Below, piece after piece: positions 35,861-44,811 of a DNA stretch of 64,000 bases. Under the pieces are notes generated by a model that made no database searches, had not been told where the DNA came from, and saw only the letters and a program-made list of their open reading frames with translations. Both the position numbers and the translations under genes were made by a program. Source of the DNA: Halalkalibacter oceani (lineage in GTDB: Bacteria > Bacillota > Bacilli > Bacillales > Bacillaceae_D); NCBI RefSeq assembly GCF_023715605.1, contig NZ_JAMBOL010000001.1:372001-436000 (forward strand), written 5' to 3'. Each line of letters opens with the position of its first letter. Position 1 is the stretch's first letter.

Positions 35861-36978
35861 CAAAAGCAGTTAATGGACAAGCATTGATTCAGCATTTTGA
35901 AGCGTGGTCGCCAAAAGCATATGCCGTTGAAGGAGATAAAATCGGCCTGATGCTCGGCACGTTAAACAAGCCTGTACATAAAGTAATGGTCGCGCTCGAT
36001 GTGCTGGAAGACGTGATCGATGAAGCGATTGAAGAGCAGGTTGACTTCATTATCGCTCATCATCCGTTACTCTTCCGGCCGTTGAAAAAAATTGATCTGA
36101 CGACCGCGCATGGCCGGATCGTTGAGAAGGCGCTTAAGCATGACATTACGATCTATGCCGCCCATACAAATTTGGACATTGCCAAGGGCGGTGTCAATGA
36201 TATGATGGCAGAGGCGCTTGGCCTGAAGGAAACAGATGTGCTTGCCCCGACTCAGACCCAGCAGCTGAAAAAGATCGCCGTCTTTGTTCCGAAAACCCAT
36301 ATTGAACAAGTTCGGCAGGCGATTAGCCAAGCTGGGGCAGGGCATATCGGCGCATACAGCCATTGTACGTTCCAAAGCGAGGGCACCGGTACCTTCAAGC
36401 CGTTGGAAGGGACAAATCCATTTATCGGCGAACAGGGCAAGCTGGAGTATGTCGAAGAGCTAAAGCTGGAAACAATTGTGCCCGCTGAGCGTCAGAATCG
36501 CGTCATTCAGGCGCTGATCAAAGCCCATCCATATGAGGAGCCTGCCTATGATATTTACCCGCTCGATAATCAGGGAGACGTGCTCGGGCTTGGAAGGATT
36601 GGCAAGCTGGAGGAAGCGGTCAGCCTCGGTGAATTTGCGGAGCAGGTAAAGGCAGCCTTTGAGGTGAGCGGCGCTCGCGTCGTCGGTGATTTGGCGAAGC
36701 CGGTGCAAAAGGTCGCCGTGCTTGGCGGAGATGGCAACAAGTATATGAAGGATGCGATTTTTAAAGGAGCTGACGTCATCGTAACCGGTGACGTGTATTA
36801 CCACGTCGCCCACGATGCGATGATGGACGGGCTGGCGATTGTCGATCCGGGTCATAATGTCGAGAAGGTGATGAAGGAAGGCGTCAAGCGCTATTTAGAG
36901 CGCTTCATTGCTGAGAAAGGCTATCAGACGACGGTCATCGCCTCAAGCCGAAATACCGATCCTTTTACATTTGTCTAG
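35857..36978 (+). CDS. yqfO: Nif3-like dinuclear metal-centre protein YqfO
   Basis: A 373-residue protein of the NIF3/DUF34 family, the long form with a PII/CutA-like insertion (about residues 130-235). Metal-binding motifs are IIAHHPLLFRP and AAHTNLDIAKGGVND in the first half and VTGDVYYHVAHDAMMDG with DPGHNVEK in the second. Proposed roles are GTP cyclohydrolase-related or metallochaperone-like; none is settled. It is translationally coupled to trmK. Confidence 0.93.
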   Translation: MTKAVNGQALIQHFEAWSPKAYAVEGDKIGLMLGTLNKPVHKVMVALDVLEDVIDEAIEEQVDFIIAHHPLLFRPLKKIDLTTAHGRIVEKALKHDITIYAAHTNLDIAKGGVNDMMAEALGLKETDVLAPTQTQQLKKIAVFVPKTHIEQVRQAISQAGAGHIGAYSHCTFQSEGTGTFKPLEGTNPFIGEQGKLEYVEELKLETIVPAERQNRVIQALIKAHPYEEPAYDIYPLDNQGDVLGLGRIGKLEEAVSLGEFAEQVKAAFEVSGARVVGDLAKPVQKVAVLGGDGNKYMKDAIFKGADVIVTGDVYYHVAHDAMMDGLAIVDPGHNVEKVMKEGVKRYLERFIAEKGYQTTVIASSRNTDPFTFV

Positions 36979-36999
36979 TCGAATGAGGACTGGATGATG

Positions 37000-37165
37000 T
37001 ATAATGAAAGCGAACTGGAAAACTGCAGCTAGGGTTCCGCTGATGAAAGGTCTGTGACCGAGGGCTGCATCTTTTGCAAAACGTAAAAGGCACCTATTGA
37101 CATAAAAGGTCCGAGGGGAAAGGTTCAGTGTATTTGTGATGCGCTGGGATCTTTCCCCTTTTTTG
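37000..37165 (+). ncRNA. ykkC-class riboswitch (2c/NDP type likely) with terminator
   Basis: The segment GCAGCTAGGGTTCCGC ... GACCGAGGGCTGC (about 37024-37048 and 37056-37068) has the ykkC core CUAGGGUUCCG followed by a CCGAG element, closed by a GCAGC/GCTGC stem. A TATAAT -10 lies at 37000-37005. The expression platform is a long terminator: AGGGGAAAGGTTCAGTG (37114-37130) pairs with CGCTGGGATCTTTCCCCT (about 37142-37159), followed by Ts to 37164. The gene controlled is a Nudix hydrolase. The ykkC subtype 2c, which senses nucleoside diphosphates, is known for this gene association; assignment to 2c rather than the guanidine, ppGpp or PRPP subtypes is inferred from the gene. Confidence 0.75.
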
Positions 37166-37225
37166 TCGTGTCAAAAACGTGCTTGCAGGAAGTGTGGAAT
37201 CATTGGGAGACAGAGGAGGAGAAGG

Positions 37226-37663
37226 ATGAGAATAGACGATATTAGACCGGGAGTGGCGATGATCGTGTTCAACGAGCAAAACGAGGTTCTTTTGCAGAAG
37301 CGGGGAGATGTAGGCCTGTGGGGGCTGCCTTCAGGACATGTCGAGCGCGGAGAAACGGTGGAGGAAGCGGCGATCAGGGAGATGAAAGAAGAAACGAATC
37401 TTGAGGTGGAAATTGTCAGGCTGATCGGTGTCTATTCGGAGCCGGAATCTCAAGTATTCGTTTATCCGGATCAGCGGGCTGTTCATTTTGTTACCGTCTG
37501 CTTTTTAGCAAAGGTTGTCGGCGGAAAGCTGAAAGGCGACGGGGAAGAGACGATTGATGCAACATATTTTCCAACTGATGCGCTGCCTCAACAGCTGCTG
37601 ACGATGCATCCACAATGGCTCAGCGACGCTCTCGCCAACAAAGAAGCGGCGTTTATCCGCTGA
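37226..37663 (+). CDS. Nudix hydrolase
   Basis: A 145-residue hydrolase of nucleoside diphosphate derivatives. The Nudix box GHVERGETVEEAAIREMKEET fits the pattern GX5EX7REUXEEXGU through the acidic residues. The start ATG at 37226 follows GAGGAGGAGAAGG; the longer frame upstream lies within the terminator and is not translated. A ykkC-class riboswitch controls it, suggesting that a nucleotide signal turns it on. The actual substrate cannot be read from the sequence. It is convergent with ispH. Confidence 0.9.
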   Translation: MRIDDIRPGVAMIVFNEQNEVLLQKRGDVGLWGLPSGHVERGETVEEAAIREMKEETNLEVEIVRLIGVYSEPESQVFVYPDQRAVHFVTVCFLAKVVGGKLKGDGEETIDATYFPTDALPQQLLTMHPQWLSDALANKEAAFIR

Positions 37664-37668
37664 AAAAA

Positions 37669-37705
37669 AATAGCGCACAAGGTGAAAAAGACGATGTGCG
37701 CTATC
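37669..37705 (-). terminator. Terminator between the Nudix gene and ispH
   Basis: ATAGCGCAC (37670-37678) pairs with GTGCGCTAT (37696-37704). On the minus strand the hairpin is followed by eight Ts, so it serves ispH best and may also act on the plus strand. Confidence 0.75.
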
Positions 37706-37718
37706 TCTGAAATTATTA

Positions 37719-38663
37719 TTATTTTTTCGCTTTTACCTTCGGAAGAATTTTCTGAAGGGTTACTTTGCGTTCACGGACCCATGTTGAAGGGTCATGTTCG
37801 TCATAGCTTTCAAGAAAGCTGATGACTTCCTTTGTAATCGGAGTCGGGGTTGAGGCACCTGATGTCACGCCGACGGTCTCGACGCCTTCGAGCCATTCGA
37901 GCTGCAGCTCGGTCACATCGCCGATCCGGTATGCGGTCGTTCCGGCAATTTGCTCCGACACCTGCGCCAGACGATTTGAGTTATTGCTTTTTGGATCGCC
38001 GACGACGATCACAAGGTCGCAATCCTTTGCTTGTTCCGCTACGGCCTCCTGCCTCACCTGGGTTGCGAGGCAAATTTCATTATGCACCTCGGCCGTTGGA
38101 AAGCGTTCCATCGCCTTTTTCATAATTTCACTGACATCCCACTGGCTCATCGTCGTTTGGTTGGTAATAATCAGCTTGTTGGTTGTCAGCTGGAGCTGTT
38201 CGACATCAGCGACAGATTCGACGAGATGGACGGCATCCGGCGCTACACCAATCGCCCCTTCCGGCTCAGGGTGGCCTTTTTTCCCGACGTAAATAAATTG
38301 ATACCCCTCAGCCTGCTTGTCTCGAATGAGGTCGTGCGTACGCGTTACATCGGGGCAGGTTGCGTCGACGACGGTCAGTCCCTTTTCCCGTGCCAGCTTC
38401 CGCACCTCCGGCGATACGCCGTGAGCGGTAAAAATCACGGTCCCTTTTTCAACCTTCTTCAAAATTTCGACCCGGTTTGGTCCATCTAGTGAAATAATCC
38501 CGTCTTCTTCGAAGGCATCAGTCACGTGCTGGTTATGAACAATCATCCCTAAAATATAAATCGGACGAGGGAGATCCAGGTTGGCCGCAGCCTGACGTGC
38601 CAGCACCATTGCATCAACAACACCATAGCAATAGCCGCGCGGGGATATTTTTTTTACTTTCAT
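37719..38663 (-). CDS. ispH: 4-hydroxy-3-methylbut-2-enyl diphosphate reductase IspH
   Basis: A 314-residue iron-sulfur enzyme catalysing the last step of the MEP isoprenoid pathway. The three cluster cysteines are in [21 protein letters not shown] and NEICLATQ. A conserved catalytic-site stretch [10 protein letters not shown] is near residue 265. The partner ispG lies at 53526-54635. A good promoter and two leader hairpins lie upstream. Confidence 0.96.
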   Translation of the reverse strand: MKVKKISPRGYCYGVVDAMVLARQAAANLDLPRPIYILGMIVHNQHVTDAFEEDGIISLDGPNRVEILKKVEKGTVIFTAHGVSPEVRKLAREKGLTVVDATCPDVTRTHDLIRDKQAEGYQFIYVGKKGHPEPEGAIGVAPDAVHLVESVADVEQLQLTTNKLIITNQTTMSQWDVSEIMKKAMERFPTAEVHNEICLATQVRQEAVAEQAKDCDLVIVVGDPKSNNSNRLAQVSEQIAGTTAYRIGDVTELQLEWLEGVETVGVTSGASTPTPITKEVISFLESYDEHDPSTWVRERKVTLQKILPKVKAKK

Positions 38664-38709
38664 TGTAGGCCTCCTAGTCGCTCTGTTCGTAACAGGGCAT
38701 ACTTGTGAC

Positions 38710-38773
38710 TGTTCAGTTCATTAAGAAATTCCCTGAACATGACAGCACCATCCGTTATGATAACGAATGGTGT
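38710..38773 (-). promoter_or_regulatory. Leader hairpins before ispH
   Basis: TGTTCAG...CTGAACA (38710-38739) and CACCATCCGTTA-TGA-TAACGAATGGTG (38747-38773) are two consecutive hairpins in the ~125-base ispH leader. Neither has a T-run, so they are not simple terminators. They could stabilise the mRNA, end carD transcription or bind a regulator. Confidence 0.4.
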
Positions 38774-38793
38774 CTATTATGTCTTCTTCAATT

Positions 38794-38822
38794 AGTATAA
38801 TAGAGATTGCTTTTCGTGACAA
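38794..38822 (-). promoter_or_regulatory. Promoter of ispH
   Basis: On the minus strand TTGTCA (38817-38822) and TATACT (38794-38799) are separated by 17 bases. It begins just after the carD stop, so ispH has its own transcript with a leader of about 125 bases. Confidence 0.7.
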
Positions 38823-38825
38823 TGA

Positions 38826-39320
38826 TTACGCTTGTTTGACTTCCTGCAGGGCCGAGTCAATAAATTCGTAGGCCTGCTCTTCGGTCATATCGTTCATCAG
38901 AATCAGTTCACTGGCAATCATTTGTCTTGCTTTCTGCATATGGTTTCGATCTTGAATATGGAGGCCGTTTGCCCGTTCAGTCTGCTTTCTGGATAGAGAG
39001 GAAATCAAATGGGCGGCGTCGATAATGCTGCCGCTTTTAAGAAGGTTCTCCGTATCACGTGAAAAGTGACTTGTAGATGGCGGAATTTCCGGTCCGTTTT
39101 GCAGCGCTTCTACAAGTGCATCTAATTCCGAAGGATCTATGACTTTACGCAATCCGGAATCCCCAATGCGATTTTCCGGCAGCATAAGCTTTACATCCAC
39201 GAGCGGGAAATCAAGAACGAAATATGAATGTGTCTCACCTAAGACATCCTTCACTTCAATATCTTGAATCGTACCGGCACCGTGATATGGGTAGACAACA
39301 TGGTCACCAACTTTAAACAT
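38826..39320 (-). CDS. CarD-like transcriptional regulator (YdeB type)
   Basis: A 164-residue protein with an N-terminal RNA-polymerase-interacting Tudor-like domain (FKVGDHVVYPYHGAGTIQDIE, ~1-65) and a helical C-terminal DNA-binding domain. CarD proteins bind RNA polymerase beta and stabilise open promoter complexes. The ATG at 39320 has GGAGG seven bases upstream; an ORF extension of 17 codons upstream has none. It lies between ispH and yqfQ, which are neighbours in B. subtilis, so it is an insertion relative to that genome. Confidence 0.88.
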   Translation of the reverse strand: MFKVGDHVVYPYHGAGTIQDIEVKDVLGETHSYFVLDFPLVDVKLMLPENRIGDSGLRKVIDPSELDALVEALQNGPEIPPSTSHFSRDTENLLKSGSIIDAAHLISSLSRKQTERANGLHIQDRNHMQKARQMIASELILMNDMTEEQAYEFIDSALQEVKQA

Positions 39321-39466
39321 GAGCATTCCTCCAATCGAGTAGTAGTTATAGTATACCACAAAAAAAAGCAAAAATAAAATTTTACTACTCCGGGTTGAAG
39401 GTTGTCAATAAAAAAGTAAGCAAAATGGGCTAAAATTTCAGAGGAAGCTGAAATTGCCGTCAATCG

Positions 39467-40003
39467 CTAAATATAGAGCTTCGGTAACGGCATTCCTTCA
39501 ATCGTTTTCTTTTCCGGCTGCTTGGGTGCTGGCTCCGGCGTAACGGGTACTGTTTCTTCTTTCTCTTCTTCGACCGCCAGCGGTAAAGTCGTCTCTTCGG
39601 CAGCGGTTTCCTGCTCATCAGAGGAGCTTCTCATAATTCGCCAAATGGTCGGCAGGTTGCGAACGAGCGGGCCGTATTGCTGCACCATCGGCACTACTTG
39701 CTGGGTCAGGCCGAGAACGCGCTGCGCATTCGTCAGCATCGTCGTCCAGTTAATTCCCCCGGCTGCGGCAGAACCTGGACCTAAGCCGACCGCTCCGCCT
39801 ATTCCGCCCGCGCCACCTCCGAATAAGCGCGCCAATAAGCCGCCTCTAACGGCCTGCCCGCCTCCCATCAGACCGGCAGCGGGGAACTGTCCGAACTGGC
39901 CGGCGCCGGGCGCGAATGAGCCTGCCTGTGACATCATGCCGCCCATCGCAGGCGGAGGCTGCATTGGAATCGGGCCAAAAGGAGGACCAAAAACTTGCTG
40001 CAT
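39467..40003 (-). CDS. yqfQ: YqfQ (VrrA-like) low-complexity protein
   Basis: A 178-residue protein with a Gly/Pro/Gln/Ala-rich N-terminal half (PPFGPIPMQPPPAMGGMM, GGGAGGIGGAVGLGPG) and a conserved central helix segment (INWTTMLTNAQRVLGLTQQVVPMVQQYGPLVRNLPTIWR). The C-terminal tail is acidic and Pro-rich. The family is Bacillus-specific; a role in the spore or cell surface has been suggested but not shown. The ATG at 40003 follows AAAGGAGGAAGG. It lies next to ispH and cshB, the B. subtilis order, apart from carD. Confidence 0.85.
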   Translation of the reverse strand: MQQVFGPPFGPIPMQPPPAMGGMMSQAGSFAPGAGQFGQFPAAGLMGGGQAVRGGLLARLFGGGAGGIGGAVGLGPGSAAAGGINWTTMLTNAQRVLGLTQQVVPMVQQYGPLVRNLPTIWRIMRSSSDEQETAAEETTLPLAVEEEKEETVPVTPEPAPKQPEKKTIEGMPLPKLYI

Positions 40004-40419
40004 ACTGATCCTTCCTCCTTTCGTCATTTTTTATAAGGTCAGAAAATATAAGAAAATATCAGGTTGATGTGAAGAAACGTGCCGGCTCGTGCGCTACGCA
40101 GGTCAATGTCAAAAGAGCTTGTAACGGCTCCACACACCGCTTCTTAGAAAGGACGCTACATGGTTTTTCTGCTATAAACGTCTACACTCTAGTCATATGC
40201 ACGAGCCCTTCAAGTGGTGAGGGAAATGAGAAAAGGAAAGGGCTCGAAACAAAACGAGCGTTGCCCGGGGGCCAGCCAAAAGGTAAAAACAAGCCTCTTC
40301 ATAAGTAAATTAGCCACAGTATGGCAAACTATGATAAAATGAACCATTGCAAACAGTATATTTCGCTACGGTTTTAGCTGGAAGGAACATCGAAATGATG
40401 AATGAAAGTAGGAAGGTAC
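40004..40419. other. 416-base spacer between yqfQ and cshB
   Basis: This divergent spacer has no gene. A 9-bp inverted repeat, GGCTCGTGC (40083) and GCACGAGCC (40199), spans about 125 bases. A degenerate remnant of the dispersed element (GGGGGCCAGCCAAAAGGTAA near 40265-40285, without the 3' arm) is visible. TATGATAAAAT-like A/T-rich sequence near 40328-40340 may be the cshB promoter -10. Confidence 0.5.
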
Positions 40420-41775
40420 ATGATCTCAAAAAATTTTCAACGATTTGAATTAAAGCCATTTTTAATAGAAGCACTCGATGCGCAAGGCTTTTCCATGCCG
40501 ACGGAAATCCAGGAAAGGCTGATTCCGGCGATTGCGAACAAGCGGGATGTCATCGGACAATCACAGACGGGAACGGGAAAAACGCTTGCTTTTTTACTGC
40601 CGATGTTAAATCGGATTGATCCGGAGAGAGCAGAAGTACAAGCCGTCATCACCGCGCCGACGCGTGAGCTAGCCTCTCAGCTGTTTCAGGAGGTAAAGAA
40701 GCTGCTTGAATTTGATCAGGCAGGCATTCAGGCGAAGCTGCTCGTTGGCGGAACCGACCGGGCGCGAACGATTGAAAGCTTAAAGTCCCAGCCGCAGCTC
40801 GTTGTCGGGACAGCCGGCAGACTGGCCGACCTCGTCGGTGAGGGCGCGTTAAAGGTTTATACGGCAGACATGCTCGTTGTCGATGAAGCTGATCAAATGC
40901 TTGATATGGGCTTTATCGAAGAGGTTGACCGGGTAGCGTCACGGATGGCTGAACAGCTGCAAATGATGGTCTTCTCGGCGACCGTGCCGGAAAAGCTTCA
41001 GCCATTTTTAAAGAAATATATGCAGGATCCGCGCCATGTGCACGTTGAACCGAAGCATGTGACAGCTGTTAAAATCGAGCACAGGATCGTCCCGCTCCGC
41101 CATCGTGAGAAGCTGAGCTTCATCGTCGAGCTTGCTCAATCGTTAAATCCGTATTTGGCGATTATTTTCACGAATACGAAGGAGCAGGCCGATGAAGTCG
41201 CTGACGCGATGCTTGCCGCTAACCTGAATGTTGAACGACTTCACGGCGGCTTGCAGCCGAGACAGCGTAAACAGGTGATGAAGCTCGTTAACGATGTCAA
41301 GGTGCAATACCTTGTCGCGACCGATCTCGCCGCGCGCGGGATTGATGTGAAGGGGGTTAGCCATATTATCAACTACGGGCTGCCGCAGGATTTGGATTTC
41401 TATATTCACCGCGTAGGACGGACAGGCCGGGCCGGAGCTGATGGCATCGCCTATACGATTTATGAGGAGCAGGATCAAAATGCTGTTGCCAAGCTGCAGA
41501 AGCGCGGCATTCACTTTACTTTTTATGATTTCAGACAAAATAAATGGACGAAGCTTGATAAAGCGCCGCTTGGAGTGCCGGGACAGCGCAAGCCGCGCCG
41601 CAATAAAGGAGAAGCACCAGCGGAAAGCGGTGTGAAGCCTGCGCAAAAGCGGACCGGAGGCAAGGCTGTCGCCAAAGCGAAGAAAGTAAAGCCGGCTTAT
41701 AAAAAGAAAGCTCGTTTCAAGCAGGAGAAGGAAGCGAAAAGGCAACGACGCAGCGCGGCGAAGAATAAGAAGTAA
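40420..41775 (+). CDS. cshB: DEAD-box RNA helicase CshB
   Basis: A 451-residue ATP-dependent RNA helicase. Motifs in order are the Q motif (LKPFLIEALDAQGFSMPTEIQ), I (SQTGTGKT), Ia (APTREL), II (DEAD), III (SAT), V (ATDLAARGID) and VI (HRVGRTGRAG). The C-terminal tail from ~380 is very basic (Lys/Arg-rich), as in CshB, which acts in ribosome assembly and cold growth. The ATG at 40420 was chosen to match the family N-terminus; an ATG six codons upstream is also possible. nfo follows 24 bases later. Confidence 0.93.
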   Translation: MISKNFQRFELKPFLIEALDAQGFSMPTEIQERLIPAIANKRDVIGQSQTGTGKTLAFLLPMLNRIDPERAEVQAVITAPTRELASQLFQEVKKLLEFDQAGIQAKLLVGGTDRARTIESLKSQPQLVVGTAGRLADLVGEGALKVYTADMLVVDEADQMLDMGFIEEVDRVASRMAEQLQMMVFSATVPEKLQPFLKKYMQDPRHVHVEPKHVTAVKIEHRIVPLRHREKLSFIVELAQSLNPYLAIIFTNTKEQADEVADAMLAANLNVERLHGGLQPRQRKQVMKLVNDVKVQYLVATDLAARGIDVKGVSHIINYGLPQDLDFYIHRVGRTGRAGADGIAYTIYEEQDQNAVAKLQKRGIHFTFYDFRQNKWTKLDKAPLGVPGQRKPRRNKGEAPAESGVKPAQKRTGGKAVAKAKKVKPAYKKKARFKQEKEAKRQRRSAAKNKK

Positions 41776-41799
41776 CGATAAATAAGGGAGAGAGGAAAA

Positions 41800-42711
41800 A
41801 TGGATTTAAAAATAGGTTCTCATGTGTCAATGAATGGGAAAAAAATGCTGCTCGGAGCTAGTGAAGAAGCGGCGTCGTACGGATCGAACACGTTTATGAT
41901 TTACACCGGTGCGCCGCAAAACACGCGACGTAAGGCGATAGAGGAATTGAATATTGAAGCAGGTCTCGCTCATATGGCCGAAAACGGAATTGCCGATATC
42001 GTCGTCCACGCGCCTTATATTATTAACATTGCTAACACGACTAAGCCGGAAACGTTTGAATTAGGCGTTCGTTTCTTACGCTCGGAAATCGAACGGACGG
42101 AAGCACTCGGTGCAAAGCAAATCGTTTTGCACCCGGGGGCCCACGTCGGCGCGGGGGCTGAAGCTGGAATTAAGAAGATCATCGAAGGCCTGAACCTCGT
42201 TTTTGAAGAAAAACGGGATGTGCAAATCGCCCTTGAAACGATGGCCGGAAAAGGCTCTGAATGCGGGCGGACATTTGAAGAGCTGGCAGCGATCATCGAA
42301 GGGGTGACGCATAACGAGCGTCTTTCTGTCTGCTTTGATACGTGCCATACTCATGACGCCGGCTATAATCTGATCGAAGATTTCGACGGGGTGCTCGACA
42401 GTTTTGACCGGATAATCGGCCTTGATCGCCTGAAGGTCGTTCACTTGAATGACAGTAAAAATGAACGTGGCGCAGCGAAAGACCGTCACCAGAATATCGG
42501 CTTCGGTCATCTTGGCTTTGATACGCTTCATGCGATCGCCCATCATCCGCAGCTAACGAACATTCCAAAGATATTGGAAACGCCGTTCGTCGGTGAAGAC
42601 AAAAAGAACAAAAAGCCGCCGTATAAGCATGAGATCGCCATGCTTCGCAGCGGACAATTCGACCCGGAATTAGTGGACAAAATAGCATCGCACGAAAGCA
42701 GCATCAACTAA
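41800..42711 (+). CDS. nfo: Endonuclease IV (apurinic/apyrimidinic)
   Basis: A 303-residue zinc-dependent TIM-barrel AP endonuclease for base-excision repair. Metal ligands lie in [42 protein letters not shown] and [27 protein letters not shown]. Named yqfS in B. subtilis. AGAGGAAAA precedes the ATG. A terminator follows at 42791-42829. Confidence 0.96.
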   Translation: MDLKIGSHVSMNGKKMLLGASEEAASYGSNTFMIYTGAPQNTRRKAIEELNIEAGLAHMAENGIADIVVHAPYIINIANTTKPETFELGVRFLRSEIERTEALGAKQIVLHPGAHVGAGAEAGIKKIIEGLNLVFEEKRDVQIALETMAGKGSECGRTFEELAAIIEGVTHNERLSVCFDTCHTHDAGYNLIEDFDGVLDSFDRIIGLDRLKVVHLNDSKNERGAAKDRHQNIGFGHLGFDTLHAIAHHPQLTNIPKILETPFVGEDKKNKKPPYKHEIAMLRSGQFDPELVDKIASHESSIN

Positions 42712-42790
42712 AATAGCCGCCTCTGCCCGCCTGTCGGGAGAACATTTCTCGTAACGAGGCGCCGCAGGGGCGTGCCATCAGGTTGCGCCG

Positions 42791-42829
42791 GCCAGTAGGA
42801 AAGTGCGCTTTCCTTACTGGCTTTTTTTT
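42791..42829 (+). terminator. Rho-independent terminator after nfo
   Basis: GCCAGTAGGAAAG (42791-42803) and CTTTCCTTACTGGC (42808-42821) form a stem with one bulge, followed by eight Ts. Confidence 0.9.
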
Positions 42830-42953
42830 AAAGGTCTGATTTGAGGAAGGCGCCGTCATCCGGCGGAAAGCGGAGTTTCCTCTCAGGAGCCGGCAACTGA
42901 TTTTTCATTTGTTCGGCTCTTCATGCAGGCAAACATACGTTAGACTCATCCTC

Positions 42954-43217
42954 TTAAAGATAATGGCTGAATTGCTGGAGCAGCTGTTGAATGACGCCGG
43001 AAACATGACTGTCAACTTCTGTCTGCAGGCGGTGAATCATCCGGCTGACCTGGGCTTGATTTGCCACATCAATATCTTCAGAGCGAAGGACGGCAATCAC
43101 CTTGTCTGCTTGTTCCGATGTTAGAGGGATCTGATATTGCTTAGCGAGTTGGAGAAGCTCTGATGGTGTCAGTGAATTCACCTTATTATTGACTAATTGC
43201 TGCATGATGACATTCAT
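42954..43217 (-). CDS. yqfT: DUF2624 family protein YqfT
   Basis: An 87-residue soluble helical protein. The N-terminal MQQLVNNKVNSLTPSELLQLAKQYQIPLT followed by QADKVIAVLRSEDIDV is the DUF2624/YqfT signature. Function is unknown. The ATG at 43217 lies seven bases after AAGGGG; an upstream extension of 28 codons has no ribosome binding site. It is convergent with nfo, and in B. subtilis follows nfo. Confidence 0.8.
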   Translation of the reverse strand: MNVIMQQLVNNKVNSLTPSELLQLAKQYQIPLTSEQADKVIAVLRSEDIDVANQAQVSRMIHRLQTEVDSHVSGVIQQLLQQFSHYL

Positions 43218-43373
43218 GGAAGCACCCCTTTTTCCAAAGTGAGATGCTGACAGTATATGAACGCAGGAAGAAAATGTGCAGAAAAAAAGGAAATCCTTCA
43301 TTTCTTATCGAAATAAGGTTCACAGGTGAGATAATATGCAGAAAAGGCAGTTTAACAAAAGGAGTGGGGCGCA

Positions 43374-44486
43374 TTGAGAGAGAAGGATATAAATAGACAA
43401 ACAGCCCCAAGCCCCAAAGGGAGAAATTCGATGGATACAGTTTATCAATCACAAATAAATTATCAAACCTCGAAGCAGGAGGACCTGGCTGAACAGTTTT
43501 TTTTAATAGAAGAATTAGGGATACCCTACTTGAAAGTTGATGAGGAGCTACATATACAAAAGTGGAACCATGCCTTTCTTGAAGCAACGAAGATACAGGA
43601 GGCTGATTTAACTTATACACTTGATCAGTTGGCGGAGCGGGAACCTTTCTTCGCTTTTTGTCTTGATTTACTTGAAGAGACGATCCAGACGAAAAAGCGG
43701 CAGGAAGATGACTACGAGGATGAGGAAGCGAATTATCGAATACGGGTCGCCCCTTATGTCGCAGAGGAAAGCCTTTATATCATCCTCGAAGACCGGTCGC
43801 TGCAGAAGCAATTTGAGCATTTATTAACCTTTCATCATCAAATGGAAGCCGTTTCCCATATTGCTGCCGGAGTAGCGCATGAATTACGAAACCCTTTATC
43901 TGTTATAAAGGGATTTTTACAACTGGCTAAATTAACGAATGAATTTGAAAAATACTATGATACGATCTTATCCGAGCTGAATCGAATGAACGGCATCATC
44001 GAGGATTTTCTTTCCGTTTCGCGGAAGAAGATTGACAGGAAAAGGCAATCCCCGGTTCAGATTATGGAATCGCTAATTGAAATTATTAAAGCGGAATGCT
44101 TGCTTCATGATGTTGAACTGAATATCGAATTAACGGAAACGACAAGGCTCGTTCATGTCAATGAATCAATGGTGAAGCAGGTGATGCTCAATCTTTTGCG
44201 CAATTCGATTGAAGCTTACGGGGAAGCCAATAAGAACCGCACGCTCTGGATCGGTACGAAAATGGAAAATGATCATTATGTTGTCTACGTCAAAGATAAT
44301 GGAAAAGGAATGCCGGAGTCGGTATTGAAGCAAATCGGCAAGCCCTTTTTCACGACGAAAGAGAGCGGGACAGGTATTGGCATTCCGCTCTGTAAGAAGA
44401 TTATTGAAGATCATGGAGGAAGTTTTAAAATTGAAAGTACATATAATGTCGGAACAACCGTGACGGTCACGCTTCCCCTTCATTGA
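43374..44486 (+). CDS. Sporulation-type PAS histidine kinase
   Basis: A 370-residue cytoplasmic histidine kinase without membrane helices. It has a PAS domain (about residues 40-145), a HisKA domain with the phosphorylated His in AHELRNPLSVIKGFLQL, and a HATPase domain with N box (MLNLLRNSIEAY), G1 (VKDNGKGMP), F box (PFFTTKESGTG) and G2 (GTGIGIPLC). The architecture is like the KinA/KinB/KinE/ResE-type kinases that feed the sporulation phosphorelay. No response regulator gene is adjacent, which also fits orphan sporulation kinases. The start is TTG 43374, nine bases after AAAGGAG. A terminator follows. Confidence 0.85.
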   Translation: MREKDINRQTAPSPKGRNSMDTVYQSQINYQTSKQEDLAEQFFLIEELGIPYLKVDEELHIQKWNHAFLEATKIQEADLTYTLDQLAEREPFFAFCLDLLEETIQTKKRQEDDYEDEEANYRIRVAPYVAEESLYIILEDRSLQKQFEHLLTFHHQMEAVSHIAAGVAHELRNPLSVIKGFLQLAKLTNEFEKYYDTILSELNRMNGIIEDFLSVSRKKIDRKRQSPVQIMESLIEIIKAECLLHDVELNIELTETTRLVHVNESMVKQVMLNLLRNSIEAYGEANKNRTLWIGTKMENDHYVVYVKDNGKGMPESVLKQIGKPFFTTKESGTGIGIPLCKKIIEDHGGSFKIESTYNVGTTVTVTLPLH

Positions 44487-44487
44487 A

Positions 44488-44526
44488 AAGCAGCTTCTCA
44501 ATCCTTTGAGAGGGTGCTTTTTTTCT
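44488..44526 (+). terminator. Rho-independent terminator after the kinase gene
   Basis: AAGCAGCTTCTCAA pairs with TTGAGAGGGTGCTT (some G-U pairs), followed by a run of Ts. Confidence 0.75.
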
Positions 44527-44738
44527 TGTGACGTATCCATTTAGGGCGGAGATCAAAATGGTGATAAGTGGCAGAGAAAGGGATAATCTTACCTATGCTT
44601 GAAATTTGCTTCCATTTCATTTTTCGTAATTGAGAGGAAAAGGGAGAAAAGCAGGCGGAATGGTAAGAAGAATCAGGGGTCAGTTCTTTCAAAATCCGCT
44701 AAACACGGTAAATGTCAAAATTTATCGATTGGTCCTGG

Positions 44739-44767
44739 TTGTGTTCGACTTTTGATTTCGGTACGAT
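44739..44767 (+). promoter_or_regulatory. Promoter of the lytic transglycosylase gene
   Basis: TTGTGT (44739-44744) and TACGAT (44762-44767) are 17 bases apart. The remaining sequence from 44527 to 44738 shows no gene or clear structure. Confidence 0.4.
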
Positions 44768-44811
44768 AGTTCTCGTTGAAATTGCAAGGGTAACAAAAGG
44801 AGGAATGAGAG

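Noticed and set aside
37136-37225. Longer N-terminus for the Nudix protein
   Set aside because: It would begin inside the riboswitch terminator; the ATG at 37226 has a strong ribosome binding site and gives the family length.
41143-41745. Minus-strand ORF of 200 codons opposite cshB
   Set aside because: Antisense to conserved helicase motifs and without family features.
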